A DNA stretch of 64,000 nt, taken from NCBI RefSeq assembly GCF_029892445.1, contig NZ_JARXVJ010000001.1, positions 372,001-436,000 of the forward strand, written 5' to 3'. The position numbers and the translations under genes were made by a program. Below the pieces are notes generated by a model, which had not been told where the DNA came from, searched no databases, and saw only the letters and a program-made list of their open reading frames with translations. Shown piece after piece: positions 26,336 through 35,580 of this stretch (its first letter is position 1; each line of letters starts with the position of its first letter). Origin of the DNA: Chryseobacterium sp. H1D6B (GTDB lineage Bacteria; Bacteroidota; Bacteroidia; Flavobacteriales; Weeksellaceae).

Positions 26336-26611
26336 ATGGAGACGTTTGACTATTTAAAACCAGAAAACAACCAGTCTTATCACTCAGAAAAGAAAATTCC
26401 TGCCGCATTATTGGGGATTTTTGTAGGCTGGCTCGCCTTAAATAAATTTTATTTAGGATATACAAAAGAAGGAATTATTCAGATTGTTCTTAATATCTGT
26501 ACTGCAGGAGCAGCTTCTATCATTCCTATTATTGAAGGAGTTATGTATTTATTCATGAGTGATAAAAAGTTTGATGACACGTATGTTCATGGTAAAAAAG
26601 GATGGTTTTAA
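26336..26611 (+). CDS. TM2-domain membrane protein
   Basis: This 91-residue protein carries a TM2 domain at about residues 19-80. It has two membrane segments (AALLGIFVGWLALNKFYLG and IIPIIEGVMYLFM) joined by a short turn with KEGIIQIVLN. TM2 proteins are small inner-membrane proteins of unknown biochemical role. It has its own start divergent from lptB and lies 73 bases before an unrecognised 242-aa gene. A shared transcript with that gene is possible but no promoter evidence settles it. Confidence 0.85.
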   Translation: METFDYLKPENNQSYHSEKKIPAALLGIFVGWLALNKFYLGYTKEGIIQIVLNICTAGAASIIPIIEGVMYLFMSDKKFDDTYVHGKKGWF

Positions 26612-26684
26612 TATTTAATAATACTTTAACAGCAAGCCGTTTTATTTCCATAAATTTATAGCATCATCACCAATTCAATTTAAC

Positions 26685-27413
26685 ATGGAAAACAATAAAG
26701 AACTCACCGAACTCTTAGCATTAGATCTCGGTATCAATATCGTCGACCGAAGGCCTTATGCCAAAGAAGTTTTCAAATGGCAGGATATGGATCTTCTTCC
26801 CCACTCTTCTGTTGACACACTGCTTTGTGAGATCTTTGAGTGGAACGGAAGAAACTGGAGAACTACCAGCAACAACCTGATCGGCTTTTTATTTTCAGGG
26901 GAACAGCTGGAAACAGTGAAAAACCAATTAATCAATATTCCAAAACACGCCGCACTTATTCCTGATTTTGAATTTACAAAAGACAGCATGATCGAGTACG
27001 GTCTTTCTTTGCCGTCTTTATTCAACATCGGGGTAAACGGCAATATAAAAAATGCCAAAGATTTTTCTGTAAGAGTAAACGGAGTGACCAAATCCAGAAT
27101 TACCAACATAGATTCTCCGGGAATAGAAATTTTAAAAAATTATTCTTTATTCACCCAGAACAACTCTAAATCGTACAGAAAAAACATCAAGTTTAATTAT
27201 CTAAGCACTTCTTTATTTTATGCTGAAAGTGTAGAAATATTTTTAGAAAAAGAATCGGGAGCTGATCTGGACGTAAGTTTCCAAACCCAAAATGTAGAAA
27301 TAGAAGCCAAAATAGACACGGATACTAAAAAGCATTTTGTACTAAAATATTCCGGAAATCAAGCTCCTTTTGCATCAAAATTTACCAAGGGGAAAGATTT
27401 CAACATTATGTGA
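26685..27413 (+). CDS. Hypothetical cytoplasmic protein, 242 residues
   Basis: I do not recognise this protein. It has no signal peptide and no membrane helix. The first 110 residues look mixed helical, with FKWQDMDLLPHSS and FEWNGRNWR. The rest looks beta-rich, with alternating patterns such as FNIGVNGNIKN, FSVRVNGV and VEIEAKIDT. It contains no cysteine apart from one in TLLCEIF. It lies between the TM2 gene and a small double-glycine peptide 46 bases downstream on the same strand. Codon usage and length support a real gene. No function is proposed. Confidence 0.6.
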   Translation: MENNKELTELLALDLGINIVDRRPYAKEVFKWQDMDLLPHSSVDTLLCEIFEWNGRNWRTTSNNLIGFLFSGEQLETVKNQLINIPKHAALIPDFEFTKDSMIEYGLSLPSLFNIGVNGNIKNAKDFSVRVNGVTKSRITNIDSPGIEILKNYSLFTQNNSKSYRKNIKFNYLSTSLFYAESVEIFLEKESGADLDVSFQTQNVEIEAKIDTDTKKHFVLKYSGNQAPFASKFTKGKDFNIM

Positions 27414-27459
27414 TAAATTATTCTTACTTTAGTTTTTTTAAACCAAATAGAATATTATC

Positions 27460-27642
27460 ATGAAAAAATTAACTAAAAAAGATCTAAAGGAAATCAATGG
27501 CGGAAACATCAGACAGCCAGACGGAAACGGCCACTGTGAGTCGGGATGGTTCTTGTGCCCTACGAACATCTGTGTTTATGATAACGGCGGCAAAGATCCC
27601 ATCGTTCCAGGAAAACCGCATTATAACGCCTGCTTTGGATAA
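27460..27642 (+). CDS. Small double-glycine leader peptide, bacteriocin-like
   Basis: This 60-residue peptide starts with MKKLTKKDLKEINGG, a leader of the double-glycine type cut by C39-peptidase ABC exporters, with the cut expected after G15. The predicted mature part is 45 residues with four cysteines (C26, C33, C38, C58), one tryptophan and many Gly, Pro and Asn. The cysteine count allows two disulfides or another crosslink. Chryseobacterium genomes carry many similar short peptides annotated as bacteriocin-like. No exporter, modifying enzyme or immunity gene is recognised next to it. A long terminator overlaps its stop codon. A near-match -7 box, TACTTTAG, lies at 27425-27432. Confidence 0.75.
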   Translation: MKKLTKKDLKEINGGNIRQPDGNGHCESGWFLCPTNICVYDNGGKDPIVPGKPHYNACFG

Positions 27643-27680
27643 AAAGAAGAAACACCTCAAATTGAGGTGTTTCTTCTTTT
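27642..27680. terminator. Bidirectional hairpin terminator, 19-bp perfect arms
   Basis: The arms 27642-27660 and 27662-27680 are perfectly complementary. The hairpin begins on the last base of the peptide stop codon and also serves the convergent hemB, whose stop is 12 bases away. Confidence 0.9.
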
Positions 27681-27692
27681 ATGTGCGGATCA

Positions 27693-28751
<1,059 letters not shown>

Positions 28752-28764
28752 TTATAGAATTTAT

Positions 28765-28772
28765 TACTTTTG
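28765..28772 (+). promoter_or_regulatory. -7 promoter box for the T9SS-tail protein
   Basis: TACTTTTG matches TAnnTTTG and ends 29 bases before the ATG at 28802. It is back-to-back with the hemB promoter. Confidence 0.5.
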
Positions 28773-28801
28773 TTAGGAAATACATATGAAATTATAATTT
28801 G

Positions 28802-29152
28802 ATGAGAAAACTTTTACTTTTATTTATCTTTACGGCCTCAATTATTGGATTTTCCAATAATTTAAAAGCACAGCTAAGAGAGCCCGGTTCCATCTCTCAG
28901 AAGTCGGATGATGGGGTTTTGGTAGCCTATCCAAATCCTGCGAAAGACTTCCTTGTGGTAAGAGCAAAAGATCCTTCTTTGAAAATAAAGAATGCTATTT
29001 TTTATTCGATATTAGGAACTCAAGTTGCTAACTACTCTGTAAATATGAATTCCGGAGAGATTAACATTGAAAAATTAAAACCCGGAAAATATTTGATCCG
29101 TTATATTTTGAGTGACAATACCCAAAAGGTGACTCAAATAGTTAAACAATAA
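28802..29152 (+). CDS. Minimal type IX secretion tail (Por_Secre_tail) protein
   Basis: This 116-residue protein consists of a signal peptide (residues 1-23, ending LKA), about 17 linker residues and a T9SS type A sorting domain (about 41-116). The sorting domain contains the YPNPAKDF start, a GTQV turn and the LKPGKYLIRY and KVTQIVKQ end strands. The sorting domain normally sits behind a large cargo domain; here there is almost no cargo. A TTG codon directly precedes the ATG, and I choose the ATG at 28802. Similar mini-proteins occur in Flavobacteriia, but their role is unclear. A terminator follows. Confidence 0.85.
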   Translation: MRKLLLLFIFTASIIGFSNNLKAQLREPGSISQKSDDGVLVAYPNPAKDFLVVRAKDPSLKIKNAIFYSILGTQVANYSVNMNSGEINIEKLKPGKYLIRYILSDNTQKVTQIVKQ

Positions 29153-29157
29153 AAATT

Positions 29158-29181
29158 AAATCCTGATAATCATCAGGATTT
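29158..29181 (+). terminator. Hairpin terminator
   Basis: AAATCCTGAT pairs perfectly with ATCAGGATTT and is followed by a T-run, directly after the T9SS-tail gene. Confidence 0.85.
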
Positions 29182-29258
29182 TTTCTTTTAGATTAATTGT
29201 TTTTTAATTATTCCGTAACTTTCAGCATATTTTTAAACTAATTGTAAAAAACAATTGA

Positions 29259-30170
29259 ATGCTAAAAGCTGAACATATTACTAAAACCTATAATGCCGGA
29301 AAAAAGACCGCATTGGAGGATTTCAGTATTCATGTCCCAACAGGGAGTATTTATGGTCTTCTAGGGCCAAACGGAGCAGGAAAAACTTCTTTTATCCGTA
29401 TTATCAATCAAATTACGCAGGCAGATTCCGGGGAAGTATTTATCAACGGAGAGAAGCTGAATCCAAATCACATTAAGGACATCGGCTACATGCCCGAAGA
29501 AAGAGGCTTATATAAAAATATGAGTGTGGGCGACCAGATTCTTTATTTCGGAGAGCTGAAAGGGATGACCAAGAATGATGCTCTTAATGAAGCGAAAAAA
29601 TGGTTCGAAAAACTGAATATCGACCAGTGGTGGAAGAAAAAACTATCAGAGCTTTCAAAAGGGATGGCTCAAAAAATCCAGTTTGTTGTTACCGTGCTTC
29701 ATAGACCTCATCTTTTAATTTTAGATGAACCATTTTCAGGATTTGACCCTGTAAACGCCAATCTTATTAAAGACCAGATCATCGATCTTAAAAATAATGG
29801 AACAACGATCATCCTTTCTACCCATAGAATGGAAAGCGTGGAAGAAATGTGTGATTATGTAGCGTTAATTGATAATTCAAAAAAAATCATTGACGGAAGA
29901 GTTTTTGACGTAAGAGAAAAATTCAAGAAAAATATTTTTGGAATTACCCTGTCTGAGGTTAGTGATGATAGTCTTGAAACATTTAAAAATAAATATGAAA
30001 TCTTTAATTATTCAAATGAGAATAATTTAGTTTCATTCGATCTAAAAAATGAAAGTGATCAAAACAATATTCTTTTAGATCTGATACATGTAGGAAAAGT
30101 AAGATCATTTGATGAGAAAATTCCAAGCATGAATGAAGTGTTTATTAATGCCGTAAGTAATCATCCTTAA
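29259..30170 (+). CDS. ABC transporter ATPase, NatA-like
   Basis: This 303-residue ATPase has Walker A GPNGAGKTS at about residue 34, the family-variant signature LSKGMAQK at about 130, Walker B LLILDEPFSGFDP at about 150 and the switch histidine in LSTHRM. Residues from about 215 form the DUF4162-type C-terminal domain often seen in ABC-2 exporter ATPases. The permease gene starts 4 bases after its stop, so the two make one exporter. NatAB of Bacillus exports sodium; the substrate here is not known. Confidence 0.88.
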   Translation: MLKAEHITKTYNAGKKTALEDFSIHVPTGSIYGLLGPNGAGKTSFIRIINQITQADSGEVFINGEKLNPNHIKDIGYMPEERGLYKNMSVGDQILYFGELKGMTKNDALNEAKKWFEKLNIDQWWKKKLSELSKGMAQKIQFVVTVLHRPHLLILDEPFSGFDPVNANLIKDQIIDLKNNGTTIILSTHRMESVEEMCDYVALIDNSKKIIDGRVFDVREKFKKNIFGITLSEVSDDSLETFKNKYEIFNYSNENNLVSFDLKNESDQNNILLDLIHVGKVRSFDEKIPSMNEVFINAVSNHP

Positions 30171-30174
30171 TTTT

Positions 30175-31485
30175 ATGAACAATATTTTTTTAATTACAAA
30201 AAGGGAATTTCTTACGCAGGTGAAGAAAAAATCCTTCGTTATATTGACTTTATTAGCCCCCATACTGATCATTGCTTTCGGGGCGGTTATCGGCTTAATG
30301 TTTAAAGCTAATGAATCCCACAGTATTATTGAAGTTGTGGATAAAAGCGGACTTTTTAAAGACAGGCTGAAGTCAAATGATAAACTTAATTATGTTTTTG
30401 TCTCTACCGCTGATGAAAAGTCTAAAATTAATAATCTAAAAGGAAATGAATCTTTAGACGGCATTCTTGTTTTGCCTGAATTAAGCGCGAAAAATTACGA
30501 TGAACTTGAGAAAAATACAAGATTAGTCGTTAATAATAAAATAGGTTTTGATACAAAACAGCGTATTATTTCAGACATTACCAATGTCATTAAAAAAGAG
30601 AAAATAAAGGAGCTGGGTATTGCCGAGTCTCAACTAGATAATCTCGACAAGAGCTTTACTTTAAAAACCATCAACGTTTCTGAAAACAACAAAGAAGATT
30701 CAGATCTTAGCTTTGGGGTAAAAACAGGATTGAGTATGGTTCTGATGTACGTAACTTTTATGTTCATCATTATTTATGGTGTCCGGGTAATGAGAAGTGT
30801 TCTTGAGGAAAAAAACAACCGTGTTGTAGAGATCATTATTTCTTCTGTGAAACCGTTTGAATTGATGATGGGAAAAATTTTGGGGGTGACTATGGTTGCT
30901 TTAACCCAATTTATCATATGGATCGCTATGTCTGTAGTTGGAGCTTTGGTTTTGAACACAGGATTTTCATCAATTCAAAAAAATATTCCCGGCGGAAGTG
31001 AATCCATGATGAGCAAACTAGATATTGCACAGATCGCGACTCAGGTTTCACACAGTTTATTAGAACTTAATTTTCCTTTGATCATTTTTGTTTTTATTGT
31101 CTTTTTCCTTCTTGGATACATCTTTTACAGCTCTATTTATGCTGCTATCGGATCGGCAGTTGACAATGAAACAGAAACGCAGCAATTCACTTTATTTGCT
31201 ATTTTGCCTTTAACATTGGGGATGTACGGAAGCTTTTCTGTAATGAACAATCCTGACGGTCCTTTGGGCGTCTGGCTGTCTATTATTCCTTTTACATCAC
31301 CTGTAGCGATGATCGCGAGGATCCCGTTTGGAGTTCCTGCGTGGCAGATTGCATTATCGATCACACTATTGCTGGGAACAACCATATTTATGATATTTCT
31401 ATCGGGTAAAATCTACCGTGTCGGTATTTTAATGTACGGCAATAAGGCCACTTTAAAAGAGCTTTGGAAATGGATAAGAAGTTAA
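30175..31485 (+). CDS. ABC-2 type exporter permease, NatB-like
   Basis: This 436-residue membrane protein has one N-terminal helix (about residues 20-45), a large non-cytoplasmic domain (about 50-180) and a cluster of five or more helices to the end. This is the layout of the ABC2_membrane_3/NatB family. The conserved EEKNNRVVEIIISSVKPFELMMGKI block at about residue 215 is typical of these permeases. It is paired with the ATPase gene just upstream. A strong bidirectional terminator follows. Confidence 0.88.
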   Translation: MNNIFLITKREFLTQVKKKSFVILTLLAPILIIAFGAVIGLMFKANESHSIIEVVDKSGLFKDRLKSNDKLNYVFVSTADEKSKINNLKGNESLDGILVLPELSAKNYDELEKNTRLVVNNKIGFDTKQRIISDITNVIKKEKIKELGIAESQLDNLDKSFTLKTINVSENNKEDSDLSFGVKTGLSMVLMYVTFMFIIIYGVRVMRSVLEEKNNRVVEIIISSVKPFELMMGKILGVTMVALTQFIIWIAMSVVGALVLNTGFSSIQKNIPGGSESMMSKLDIAQIATQVSHSLLELNFPLIIFVFIVFFLLGYIFYSSIYAAIGSAVDNETETQQFTLFAILPLTLGMYGSFSVMNNPDGPLGVWLSIIPFTSPVAMIARIPFGVPAWQIALSITLLLGTTIFMIFLSGKIYRVGILMYGNKATLKELWKWIRS

Positions 31486-31513
31486 AGCTACAATATCAAG
31501 ACTGATATAAAAT

Positions 31514-31547
31514 AAAAATCCCGGGAGAATGACTTCCCGGGATTTTT
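31514..31547. terminator. Bidirectional hairpin terminator
   Basis: A perfect 13-bp stem (AAAAATCCCGGGA with its complement) followed by T residues separates the convergent permease and outer-membrane protein genes. Confidence 0.9.
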
Positions 31548-31570
31548 TTTATGTTTCAAATGAAATATTT

Positions 31571-32239
31571 TTATTTGAAGATATAGCTTAGTCCTACGCT
31601 TACAACCTGTTCAGATTTATTTTTTGTAGTTCCTTTAGGCTCGTTATCAAGCCCTGGATAAGTATTAGAAAGACCAAGATCATACTTTACAGCAAATTCT
31701 AACTGTCTTTTGTAGCTATACCCTAATCCTATTCCGAGTCCAAAATTAAAGCCTTTTGCTTTTCCATTTACTCCAGGTAAACTAGGATCAGTAACATCCG
31801 GATCATAATATGCTCTGGCTGCCGGTACATTTTTCACATTCTGATTTAATAAGAAATTAAATCTAGGTCCTATCATTCCAAAGAATTCAGAAGCTGCTTC
31901 TGAAAAGTATCCTTTAAAATAGATCGGTACACTTAAATAGTTGTTGGCATACACAGCATTATAACCATCTATGTTTTTAGCATCTTTATCCTTCCCTGTT
32001 TCTCCTGCTCCGTAATAAGTTACTTCGGGCTGAAGATAGAATTGGTGGTCTTTCCCAATGGGAATTAATGCTAAAACTCCTCCTTGGAACGCATATCTAG
32101 GTCCTGATGGGTTATGGGCATTTTTTACTCTGGAATAGTTGCCGCCTGCTGTTATACCAAACCTTGTACTAGCAAAATCAATTTGTGCGAATGATAAAGT
32201 AGAAAAGGCTAAAGCAGAGGCTAATAAAAATTTTTTCAT
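31571..32239 (-). CDS. Outer-membrane beta-barrel protein, PorT-like
   Basis: This 222-residue protein has a signal peptide (residues 1-18, LSFAQ) and an eight-stranded-barrel pattern of alternating residues, ending VVSVGLSYIFK with the terminal aromatic expected for barrel insertion. It matches the outer_membrane_beta-barrel/PorT-like group that is widespread in Bacteroidota. The role is unknown. It starts 16 bases after the sucD stop on the same strand, so it may share the sucD transcript, which would be unusual company for a metabolic gene. Confidence 0.8.
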   Translation of the reverse strand: MKKFLLASALAFSTLSFAQIDFASTRFGITAGGNYSRVKNAHNPSGPRYAFQGGVLALIPIGKDHQFYLQPEVTYYGAGETGKDKDAKNIDGYNAVYANNYLSVPIYFKGYFSEAASEFFGMIGPRFNFLLNQNVKNVPAARAYYDPDVTDPSLPGVNGKAKGFNFGLGIGLGYSYKRQLEFAVKYDLGLSNTYPGLDNEPKGTTKNKSEQVVSVGLSYIFK

Positions 32240-32255
32240 ATTGTTTTGTATATAG

Positions 32256-33128
32256 TTAAGATAAAACTTTTGCTACAGTTACGCCGATATCAGCTGGAGA
32301 ATCAACAACGTGGATACCATTTTCTCTCATGATTTCCATTTTTGCCTGAGCTGTATCTTCATCACCTCCTACAATAGCACCTGCATGCCCCATTGTTCTT
32401 CCTTTAGGAGCAGTCTGACCTGCGATAAATCCTACAACTGGTTTAGTAGAACCGCTAGACTTGTACCATCTTGCCGCTTCAGCTTCTAATCCACCTCCGA
32501 TTTCACCGATCATTACAACAGCTTCAGTTTCAGGGTCGTTAATAAATAACTCTAATGCTTCTCTTGTTGTAGTTCCGATAATTGGGTCTCCACCGATTCC
32601 GATTGCTGTAGAAACACCGAAACCAGCTTTTACCACTTGGTCAGCAGCTTCATACGTTAAAGTACCAGATTTAGAAACGATACCTACTTTTCCTTTTTTG
32701 AAAACGAAACCAGGCATAATACCAATTTTAGCTTCTTCAGAAGTAATGATTCCAGGACAGTTTGGACCGATTAATCTGCAGTCTCTGTCAGCGATATAAG
32801 ATTTCACTTTTACCATATCTGCTACAGGAATACCTTCTGTAATACAAACGATCACTTTAATTCCAGCTTCAGCAGCTTCCATAATCGCATCTGCAGCAAA
32901 TGCCGGCGGTACAAAAATGATACTTACGTTAGCTCCTGCTTTTGCTACAGCATCAGCAACAGTATTAAATACAGGCTTTCCTAAGTGCTCGCTTCCTCCT
33001 TTTCCTGGAGTAACCCCACCTACTACATTTGTTCCGTATTCAATCATCTGGCCTGCATGGAAAGTACCTTCGTTCCCTGTAAATCCTTGTACAATTACTT
33101 TAGAATCTTTGTTTACTAAAATTGACAT
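32256..33128 (-). CDS. sucD: Succinate-CoA ligase, alpha subunit
   Basis: SucD forms the citric-acid-cycle enzyme that converts succinyl-CoA to succinate with nucleotide triphosphate formation, together with SucC, which is not in the window. The 290-residue protein shows the CoA-binding motif [11 protein letters not shown] at residues 16-26, GPNCPG at about 122 and the phosphohistidine segment [10 protein letters not shown] at about 245. Length is as expected. Separation of sucC and sucD is common in Bacteroidota. It has its own promoter box 43 bases upstream. Confidence 0.95.
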   Translation of the reverse strand: MSILVNKDSKVIVQGFTGNEGTFHAGQMIEYGTNVVGGVTPGKGGSEHLGKPVFNTVADAVAKAGANVSIIFVPPAFAADAIMEAAEAGIKVIVCITEGIPVADMVKVKSYIADRDCRLIGPNCPGIITSEEAKIGIMPGFVFKKGKVGIVSKSGTLTYEAADQVVKAGFGVSTAIGIGGDPIIGTTTREALELFINDPETEAVVMIGEIGGGLEAEAARWYKSSGSTKPVVGFIAGQTAPKGRTMGHAGAIVGGDEDTAQAKMEIMRENGIHVVDSPADIGVTVAKVLS

Positions 33129-33171
33129 TTTATTGTTGTTTTAATTTATTTTTATTTCTTATTAATGCTTA

Positions 33172-33206
33172 CAAATTTACTTAATTTTCTTTGATTTTAG
33201 ATCAAA
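33172..33206 (-). promoter_or_regulatory. Promoter of sucD
   Basis: The leftward strand has TTTG at 33206-33203, a 23-base spacer and TAAATTTG at 33179-33172, within the flavobacterial pattern though at its long end. Confidence 0.5.
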
Positions 33207-33219
33207 CCAAGTAATTTGT

Positions 33220-34122
33220 TTATTTGAGATTTCTCAGCTTTACTTCTTTTTTCAAATAAGTTTTAAAATCTTCTGCGAACATTCCTATGTAGGTTCCTTT
33301 TTCAAGATCTCTATTTACTCCGGTTTTCCCAAGCAAGACAGATCCGCCTGCAATTTTGTTGCCTGATGCAATGCCCACCTGCCCCCATAAAGTCACTTCA
33401 TCACCGATTATACAGCAGCCTGCAATTCCCACTTGAGATGCAATAAGGCATTTTTTTCCGATTACAGTATCATGTCCTATCTGAATTTGATTATCCAGCA
33501 CAGAACCTTCTCCGATAACGGTAGAATCTGTAACTCCTCTGTCAATTGTACAGTTATTTCCGATCTCAACATTATTTTCGATAACTACATTTCCCACAGA
33601 GATCAAACGGTCAAAATTTCCATTTAATTTTCTATAATAGAAGGCATCTCCGCCTAACACAGTTCCTGACTGGATAATAACATTATCACCAATCACTGTC
33701 CGGTCTCCAATGACAACATTTGGAAAAATAAGACTGTTTTTTCCAATCTGTACATTGTTACCGATCACTGCAGAAGAGTGTATTTTCGTCCCTTCTCCAA
33801 TCTCTACGTCATGCAGTTCTTCCGTGAAATTATATATTCTTGTAAAATGAGTATTGATTTTATTAAAATCTGCGAAAGGATCATCAGAAACTAAAAGTGC
33901 TTTTCCTTCAGGGCATTCCACTTCTTTGTCTATTAAAATGATGGTAGCTGCAGAATTCAAAGCTTTATCATAATATTTCGGATGATTGACAAAAACGATA
34001 TCTCCTGGTTTTACCATATGAATTTCATTAGTTCCTAATACTTGAAAGTCTTCAGAACCAACAAATTTTGCTCCAATTAAATCAGCAATTGTTTTAAGTT
34101 TTTGTGGAGAATGAAATTTCAT
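33220..34122 (-). CDS. LpxD-like left-handed beta-helix acyltransferase (second copy)
   Basis: This 300-residue protein has a small N-terminal domain (residues 1-95) and a long hexapeptide-repeat helix (about 100-270). It includes [12 protein letters not shown] with a histidine at the position of the LpxD catalytic base and [14 protein letters not shown]. It is clearly related to the LpxD at 36971-38002 but is shorter and differs throughout the N-terminal domain. It might add a different acyl chain or use a different sugar. It lies beyond the terminator of the lpx operon, so it may be separately transcribed. Confidence 0.82.
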   Translation of the reverse strand: MKFHSPQKLKTIADLIGAKFVGSEDFQVLGTNEIHMVKPGDIVFVNHPKYYDKALNSAATIILIDKEVECPEGKALLVSDDPFADFNKINTHFTRIYNFTEELHDVEIGEGTKIHSSAVIGNNVQIGKNSLIFPNVVIGDRTVIGDNVIIQSGTVLGGDAFYYRKLNGNFDRLISVGNVVIENNVEIGNNCTIDRGVTDSTVIGEGSVLDNQIQIGHDTVIGKKCLIASQVGIAGCCIIGDEVTLWGQVGIASGNKIAGGSVLLGKTGVNRDLEKGTYIGMFAEDFKTYLKKEVKLRNLK

Positions 34123-34149
34123 AAAAAATGGGTTTTCTTATAAAACAAA

Positions 34150-34175
34150 ATTCGGACTGCAGATGCAGACCGAAT
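34150..34175 (-). terminator. Hairpin terminator after efp
   Basis: ATTCGG-A-CTGCA pairs with TGCAG-A-CCGAAT (one A-A mismatch) and TTTTGTTTTATA follows on the leftward strand. It closes the lipid A operon. Confidence 0.75.
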
Positions 34176-34192
34176 GTATGTAAATTTTATTA

Positions 34193-34756
34193 TTATTTTA
34201 CTCTTTCTAAATAGTTACCGTCTTCGGTACTTACTTTTATTCTGTCTCCCGGTTCAATAAATAAAGGAACCATTACTCTTGCTCCTGTTTCTACGATTGC
34301 ATTTTTAAGAGCGTTAGTCGCAGTATTTCCTTTTACTCCTGGATCAGCCTCAATAACATCTAGAAAAACAGACTGAGGAAGTTCTGCAGAAAGAGGTGAT
34401 TCGTCAGCTTCTTTCAGGATGATAGTAACTTCTTCACCTGCTTTCATAAACTGAGAGTTTTCAATCATTTCTTTATCCAGATAAAGCTGAGTAAAATCAT
34501 CATTGTTCATGAAGTGGAATCCATTCTCATCATCGTAAAGATATTGGAATTTTCTTGTAATTACTTTTACTTCGTCAATTTTGTGACCTGCAGAAAAAGT
34601 ATTATCAAGAACTTTTCCGTTGGTTACTGATTTTAATTTTGTTCTAACGAAAGCTGGTCCTTTCCCTGGCTTTACGTGCATAAATTCAATCACTTTAAAA
34701 ATATCGTTGCTGAATTCTATACAAAGACCTTTTTTTATATCGTTGCTTGTTGCCAT
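34193..34756 (-). CDS. efp: Elongation factor P
   Basis: EF-P relieves ribosome stalling at consecutive prolines. The 187-residue protein has three OB-like domains and the tip loop KPGKGPAF, with the lysine K32 that is modified in many bacteria. No EpmA or EpmB gene is in the window, so modification is unknown. It is the last gene of the lipid A operon, 32 bases after lpxA. This linkage of EF-P with lpx genes is, as I recall, conserved in Flavobacteriia. Confidence 0.95.
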   Translation of the reverse strand: MATSNDIKKGLCIEFSNDIFKVIEFMHVKPGKGPAFVRTKLKSVTNGKVLDNTFSAGHKIDEVKVITRKFQYLYDDENGFHFMNNDDFTQLYLDKEMIENSQFMKAGEEVTIILKEADESPLSAELPQSVFLDVIEADPGVKGNTATNALKNAIVETGARVMVPLFIEPGDRIKVSTEDGNYLERVK

Positions 34757-34788
34757 TAAATTTTATATTATCTTTTATTTTACACTAA

Positions 34789-35580
34789 TTAATTGTCTTT
34801 TCCAGTTCCGTATCCTTTTACAATACCTCTTGGGGAGTTTTGGATAAACTGAAGAATCTCATCTCTTTCAGCTGTCGGAAGCATTTCTTTTTCAATGTGG
34901 GTAATTGCTTGGGAAACGTTCATTTTCATCTGGAAAATAGCTCTGTAGATTTTTTGGATTTCGAATATTCTTTCGTTTGTAAATCCTCTTCTTCTCAATC
35001 CCACTGAATTGATTCCCGCATAAGACATCGGCTCTCTAGCCACTTTTACGTAAGGAGGAATATCTTTTCTTACCAGTGTTCCACCAGAAATCATAACATG
35101 TTTTCCGATTTTTCCAAATTGATGAACGGCACTAAGCCCGCCCATTACAGTATAGTCACCAATTTCTACGTGCCCTGCGATACCACAGCCATTTACAATG
35201 ATAACGTGATCTCCGATAATACAGTCGTGGGCGATATGAGAAGTTGCCATGATCAGGCAGTTTTTACCAATTTTAGTAAATCCCAGCGCTTTAGTCCCTC
35301 TATTTACAGTAACACACTCTCTGATGGTAGTATCATCTCCAATAATCACCTGAGTATCTTCACCATCGAACTTTAAATCCTGCGGTATTGCAGAAATTAC
35401 TGTTCCAGGAAAAATTCTGCAATTTTTCCCAATTCTGGCACCGTCCATAATGGTAACATTGGGACCAATCCAAGTTCCTTCTCCAATTTCTACATCACCT
35501 GCAATTGTAGTAAATGGTTCTACAATAACATTTTTGCTGATTTTCGCACGCTTATCTACGGCTGCTAATTGATGAATCAT
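34789..35580 (-). CDS. lpxA: UDP-N-acetylglucosamine acyltransferase
   Basis: LpxA adds a 3-hydroxyacyl chain to UDP-GlcNAc, the first step of lipid A synthesis. The 263-residue protein has the left-handed beta-helix with many hexapeptides. The catalytic histidine is in ATSHIAHDCIIGD at about residue 122, and the helical C-terminal part has RRRGFTNERI. Length matches E. coli LpxA. The gene abuts the lpxC/fabZ stop directly, with no spacer. Confidence 0.95.
   Translation of the reverse strand: MIHQLAAVDKRAKISKNVIVEPFTTIAGDVEIGEGTWIGPNVTIMDGARIGKNCRIFPGTVISAIPQDLKFDGEDTQVIIGDDTTIRECVTVNRGTKALGFTKIGKNCLIMATSHIAHDCIIGDHVIIVNGCGIAGHVEIGDYTVMGGLSAVHQFGKIGKHVMISGGTLVRKDIPPYVKVAREPMSYAGINSVGLRRRGFTNERIFEIQKIYRAIFQMKMNVSQAITHIEKEMLPTAERDEILQFIQNSPRGIVKGYGTGKDN

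Noticed and set aside
26685..27413. Gasdermin-like or other pore-forming protein
   Set aside because: The beta-rich second half suggested the idea, but there is no adjacent protease gene and no motif I can defend. Left as unknown, with a structure search proposed.
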